Below, in pieces: positions 6,341 to 9,004 of a stretch of DNA of 9,004 nucleotides. This DNA comes from ANME-2 cluster archaeon. Its GTDB lineage: Archaea > Halobacteriota > Methanosarcinia > Methanosarcinales > Methanogasteraceae. Position numbers and translations under genes: made by a program. Where the stretch lies: positions 1-9,004 of the forward strand of contig PIXW01000005.1 in assembly GCA_003601535.1 (NCBI GenBank), given 5' to 3'. The notes beneath the pieces were generated by a model. That model did not search any database. It was not told where the DNA came from and saw only the letters and a list, made by a program, of their open reading frames with translations. The number at the start of each line of letters is the position of its first letter. Position 1 is the first letter of the stretch.

Positions 6341-8569
6341 ATGGTGACCAGATATATCTCCCACCCCCTGATCCGGAAGGATATGATCGAGCAGCGGTTA
6401 TACCAGCTTGCACTCACTTCATCCGCGCTCAAGGGTTCATGCCTGATCGTACTGCCCACAGGGCTTGGAAAGACGATCGTTGCACTGATGGTGATCGCTG
6501 CACGCCTCCATGATCTCGGAGGCAAAGTATTGATTCTCTCACCAACAAAGCCGCTTGTTGAGCAGCATTCCAATTTTTTCAGGCAGGCACTTCCCAATTG
6601 CACGGTTGCAACATTTACAGGAAGCATTGCTGCAAACAAGCGATCAGAGATGTGGAAAGACTCACATGTCATCGTCTCCACACCTCAGACGATCGAGAAC
6701 GATCTTCGTGCGAGACGTATCGACCTTCATGACGTGGTGCACATAACGTTTGATGAGGCTCACCGTGCAGTCGGCAGATATGCGTATGTGTACATTGCAG
6801 AGCGGTATTTCGAGGATGCTGATGCGAAATCGCGGCTGGTTCTCGGTATAACCGCAAGTCCGGGAAGCAATCCTGAAACGATTGCAGAGGTGTGCGAGAA
6901 TCTTCATATCGAATCTGTGGAGGTGAAGAGCGAGGCAGATTCTGATGTGATCCCTTATCTGCACGATCGGGACATCGAGTGGGTGCGTGTTGATATTCCT
7001 TCCGGAATTATGGAACTTAAGCAGAGGGTGGAGAAGGTGCTTGTTGACCGGTGTGGAAAACTCAGGAAACTTGGTTTCAACGTTTTCGAGAAGACGTCGA
7101 AACGGGAATTGCTCGACCTTCAGAGCAAACTGCAGGCTCAGGTCATCGAAAAAAGTAATAGAGATGCATTTTCTGCGATTTCACTTCTTGCAGAGATTTT
7201 TAAGATCAAACATGCCATCGAACTCGGAGAAACGCAAGGTGTAGAGGCGCTTGAAAGGTATTTCGATCGTTTGAACGCAGAAGCACGATCCAGGAGCGGA
7301 AGTAAGGCATCAAAACGTCTTGTTATGGATCCAGAGATGCGTGCAGCGATGAAAGCGCTCTCCTCGCCCATCAAAGAACATCCCAAGCTGGATGCGGTAC
7401 GTAGAATCGTCGCTGATCAACTGCGTGACAATCCTGATTCAAGGGTGATCATCTTCACCAACTTTCGTGACAGCGCTCTGATGGTGACAAAGGCACTTGA
7501 GGATGTGGATGGCGTTTCTGCTGTCCGGTTCGTTGGACAGGCGAGCAAGTACAGGGACAAGGGCTTGACACAGAAGCAGCAGACAGAGATCATCGATAAA
7601 TTCAAATCAGGCGAGTACAATACGCTCGTTGCTACGTCGGTTGCAGAGGAAGGGCTGGATATCCCATCAACAGACCTTGTTCTCTTCTACGAACCAGTGC
7701 CCTCTGAGATACGCACGATCCAGCGGAAAGGGAGGACTGGTAGAAAGCGCGCAGGGAGGATCGTTGTTCTGATTGCGAAAGGATCGAGCGACGAGGCTGC
7801 CTACTGGATCAGCACACGGAAGGAGTCAAAGATGATGGCAGCGATGTCTGACATGCATGGATCAATACCGATCCAGAAGCCCAGGATCGAGCAGAAACAG
7901 CTGGCAGCCTTTGCTGGGGAAGATCTGGTCGCTTATGTCGATCACAGAGAAGTCAGGTCCGGCGTGGCAGCGATCCTTGAGGAGATGGGCGTAAGCGTGG
8001 TCATGCGGACGCTTGAGATCGGGGATTATGTAGTGAGCGATCGTGTCGGAATCGAGCGAAAGACGACGAGTGATTTCTTGAGTTCGTTGATCGGCGGGCG
8101 CCGTGAGTTGTTCGGGCAGATCTCGGACCTTGCACGGACATATCAGAGGCCGGTGCTGATTCTTGAGGGCGGCGATATTTACAATATCAGGCAAATCCAC
8201 CCGAATGCTGTACGCGGCGCACTTGCATCCATAGCGATTGATTTTGGCGTATCGATCATCATGAGCAAGGATGCAGAGGATACCGCTGCGATGATCGCAG
8301 CAATCGCAAGAAGAGAGCAGCAGGATCACGGACGGGAGATCATGCTGCATGGAAAACGATCAGCACTGATGCTTCCAGAGCAGCAGGAGTACGTCGTATC
8401 CGCGATCTCGAATATCGGTCCTGTTGTTGCGAAGAATCTGCTCAGGCATTTCGGGACGGTTGCAGCGGTGATGAGTGCAACGAGGGAGGAACTGATGGAG
8501 GTGGAACTGGTCGGACCGAAGACCGCTGACCGGATACGTGAGGTGGTTGGTGAGGAGTATAAGGGATGA
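6341..8569 (+). CDS. hef: Hef: fork-specific helicase and XPF-family nuclease
   Basis: A 742-residue archaeal Hef, relative of FANCM and XPF. The N-terminal half is an SF2 helicase: motif I LPTGLGKT (38-45), DEAH (138-141), TASPG (171-175), a helical insert near 220-310 between the two RecA domains, then IIFTNFRDSA (370-379), TSVAEEGLDIP (432-442) and QRKGRTGR (461-468). The C-terminal half is an XPF nuclease: GDYVVSDRVGIERKTTSD (561-578) carries the ERKxxxD metal site, followed by VLILEGG (605-611). Two helix-hairpin-helix units close the chain (about 686-740, SNIGPVVAKNLLRHFG and VELVGPKTADRI). It unwinds and cuts stalled replication forks in the cell, normally with PCNA. All catalytic residues are present and length is typical. 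ATG 6341 is the only in-frame ATG after a stop at 6317; a GTG follows at 6344. Shine-Dalgarno support is weak. Confidence 0.95.
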   Translation: MVTRYISHPLIRKDMIEQRLYQLALTSSALKGSCLIVLPTGLGKTIVALMVIAARLHDLGGKVLILSPTKPLVEQHSNFFRQALPNCTVATFTGSIAANKRSEMWKDSHVIVSTPQTIENDLRARRIDLHDVVHITFDEAHRAVGRYAYVYIAERYFEDADAKSRLVLGITASPGSNPETIAEVCENLHIESVEVKSEADSDVIPYLHDRDIEWVRVDIPSGIMELKQRVEKVLVDRCGKLRKLGFNVFEKTSKRELLDLQSKLQAQVIEKSNRDAFSAISLLAEIFKIKHAIELGETQGVEALERYFDRLNAEARSRSGSKASKRLVMDPEMRAAMKALSSPIKEHPKLDAVRRIVADQLRDNPDSRVIIFTNFRDSALMVTKALEDVDGVSAVRFVGQASKYRDKGLTQKQQTEIIDKFKSGEYNTLVATSVAEEGLDIPSTDLVLFYEPVPSEIRTIQRKGRTGRKRAGRIVVLIAKGSSDEAAYWISTRKESKMMAAMSDMHGSIPIQKPRIEQKQLAAFAGEDLVAYVDHREVRSGVAAILEEMGVSVVMRTLEIGDYVVSDRVGIERKTTSDFLSSLIGGRRELFGQISDLARTYQRPVLILEGGDIYNIRQIHPNAVRGALASIAIDFGVSIIMSKDAEDTAAMIAAIARREQQDHGREIMLHGKRSALMLPEQQEYVVSAISNIGPVVAKNLLRHFGTVAAVMSATREELMEVELVGPKTADRIREVVGEEYKG

Positions 8570-8584
8570 GGGGAGGTTTTGGTA

Positions 8585-8755
8585 TCATTGCGGTTGCAGA
8601 ACAGCTTGGAGGATCATGAGCACCAGCTTTTTTTCCAAAAGGTTGATAACTTCGCTGATGCTTCTGTTGCGACAGTACTTCCGAACAGGCGTAGTTCCGA
8701 ACCGGAGAATGTCGCGCAAAGAGACGCGAAAATCTGATTTTAATGGTATATACAC
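8585..8755 (-). CDS. Possible small protein, unrecognised
   Basis: A 56-codon frame from GTG 8755 to TGA 8585. It stays open upstream to 8791, but without an ATG there. It reads SDFRVSLRDILRFGTTPVRK, then YCRNRSISEVINLLEKKLVL: basic first, then an amphipathic helix that could belong to a DNA-binding fold. Codon choice resembles real genes more than the + strand frame across the same bases. There is no clear ribosome binding site and no family I can name. It may be another decayed fragment. Confidence 0.22.
   Translation of the reverse strand: MYIPLKSDFRVSLRDILRFGTTPVRKYCRNRSISEVINLLEKKLVLMILQAVLQPQ
8628..8634 (+). terminator. T7 run, possible hef terminator
   Basis: A run of seven T lies 59 bases after the hef stop. 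No convincing stem precedes it, but U-rich stretches alone can terminate archaeal transcription. It is the only such run shortly after hef on the + strand. Confidence 0.28.
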
Positions 8756-8993
8756 TATATTTGTTTTTGATTTGGAGCTACAACACTTGCTTCAGTGAGG
8801 TACATCTTCTGCAGTACAATATCTTCTGTAACACCAGATGGCGTGACAGCGTGCTTGAAATTCCCAACCACCAAACAGCCCCCCATCCATAAACTCCCGC
8901 ACGCCCGAAAGCCCCATCCCCCGAAACGCAATCATGCGCCACAGCCACACCATCCATCTTCGCAACCAAGAATTGTAACCCCGCCAGCCGCAT
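8755..8993 (-). pseudogene. Unrecognised coding remnant spread over shifted frames
   Basis: The frame from 8931 to the TAG at 8755 ends in a strongly protein-like stretch: CLVVGNFKHAVTPSGVTEDI followed by VLQKMYLTEASVVAPNQKQI. Upstream, the sense moves to a second frame, where GMGLSGVREFMDGG is read. The two join as one sentence if one G is removed from the six at 8879-8884. Further upstream a third frame reads LQFLVAKMDGVAVAHDCVSG, with a start ATG at 8993. A short intact alternative is a 43-codon ORF from ATG 8886. The window ends too soon to see any further 5' end. I do not recognise the family. Either a gene has decayed here or the assembly has indels in G/C runs. Confidence 0.4.
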
Positions 8994-9004
8994 CTCAGCA
9001 CCGA

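Noticed and set aside
7862..8350. 162-codon minus-strand ORF
   Set aside because: It is antisense to the Hef nuclease domain, whose ERKxxxD motif and frame are unmistakable.
8538..8798. 86-codon + strand ORF overlapping the end of hef
   Set aside because: It starts inside hef in another frame, has no ribosome binding site, and the minus strand over the same bases reads more like protein.
1..9004. CRISPR array, rRNA, tRNA or tandem repeats
   Set aside because: No regularly spaced direct repeat and no tRNA or rRNA signature was found by eye on either strand.

Overview
The window looks like a chromosomal segment of a methanogenic or alkane-oxidising archaeon of the Halobacteriota (Methanosarcinales, ANME or Syntrophoarchaeum-like). 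Three things point this way. Four methanogenesis marker proteins (Mmp5, Mmp15, Mmp17, Mmp7) occur only in organisms with methyl-coenzyme M reductase (MCR). Rnp2, Hef and deoxyhypusine synthase are archaeal. The transposase and phospholipase D relics resemble Methanosarcina-type families. No mcr structural gene is present. All family names come from reading motifs and remembered family sequences, without a database search.

Layout, left to right. Positions 3 to about 350 (+) hold a deleted and frameshifted transposase relic. It abuts the 3' end of rnp2 (362-682, -), a protein subunit of RNase P. Positions 683-1062 hold no intact gene, only a small frameshifted open frame on the + strand that ends in a hairpin followed by nine T. 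Next comes a tight minus-strand operon, transcribed from about 4730 down to 1063: mmp5, mmp15, mmp17, mmp7, and an AhpD-like carboxymuconolactone decarboxylase family gene. The genes overlap by ATGA-type junctions or lie within a few bases, each with a Shine-Dalgarno sequence inside the preceding gene. Just upstream of mmp5, positions 4735-4978 (-) hold a phospholipase D family relic whose last frame runs directly into mmp5. Deoxyhypusine synthase (5111-6040, -) and the fork helicase/nuclease Hef (6341-8569, +) are transcribed divergently from a 300-base gap. The last 435 bases hold no intact gene but several coding-like pieces on the minus strand in different frames.

The central operon is the functional core. 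Mmp7 and Mmp17 have been reported as parts of the ATP-driven machinery that reductively activates the nickel cofactor F430 of MCR. Mmp15 has an activase-type ATPase with the two cysteines that hold a [4Fe-4S] cluster in 2-hydroxyacyl-CoA dehydratase activators. Mmp5 is a small protein with a CxxC motif. Together with an AhpD-like dithiol protein at the operon end, this suggests an ATP-dependent low-potential redox module serving MCR maturation or protection. The roles of Mmp5, Mmp15 and the AhpD-like protein are inference. The flanks show repeated decay (transposase, phospholipase D, two frameshifted ORFs), so conserved blocks here seem to have been brought together by rearrangement.
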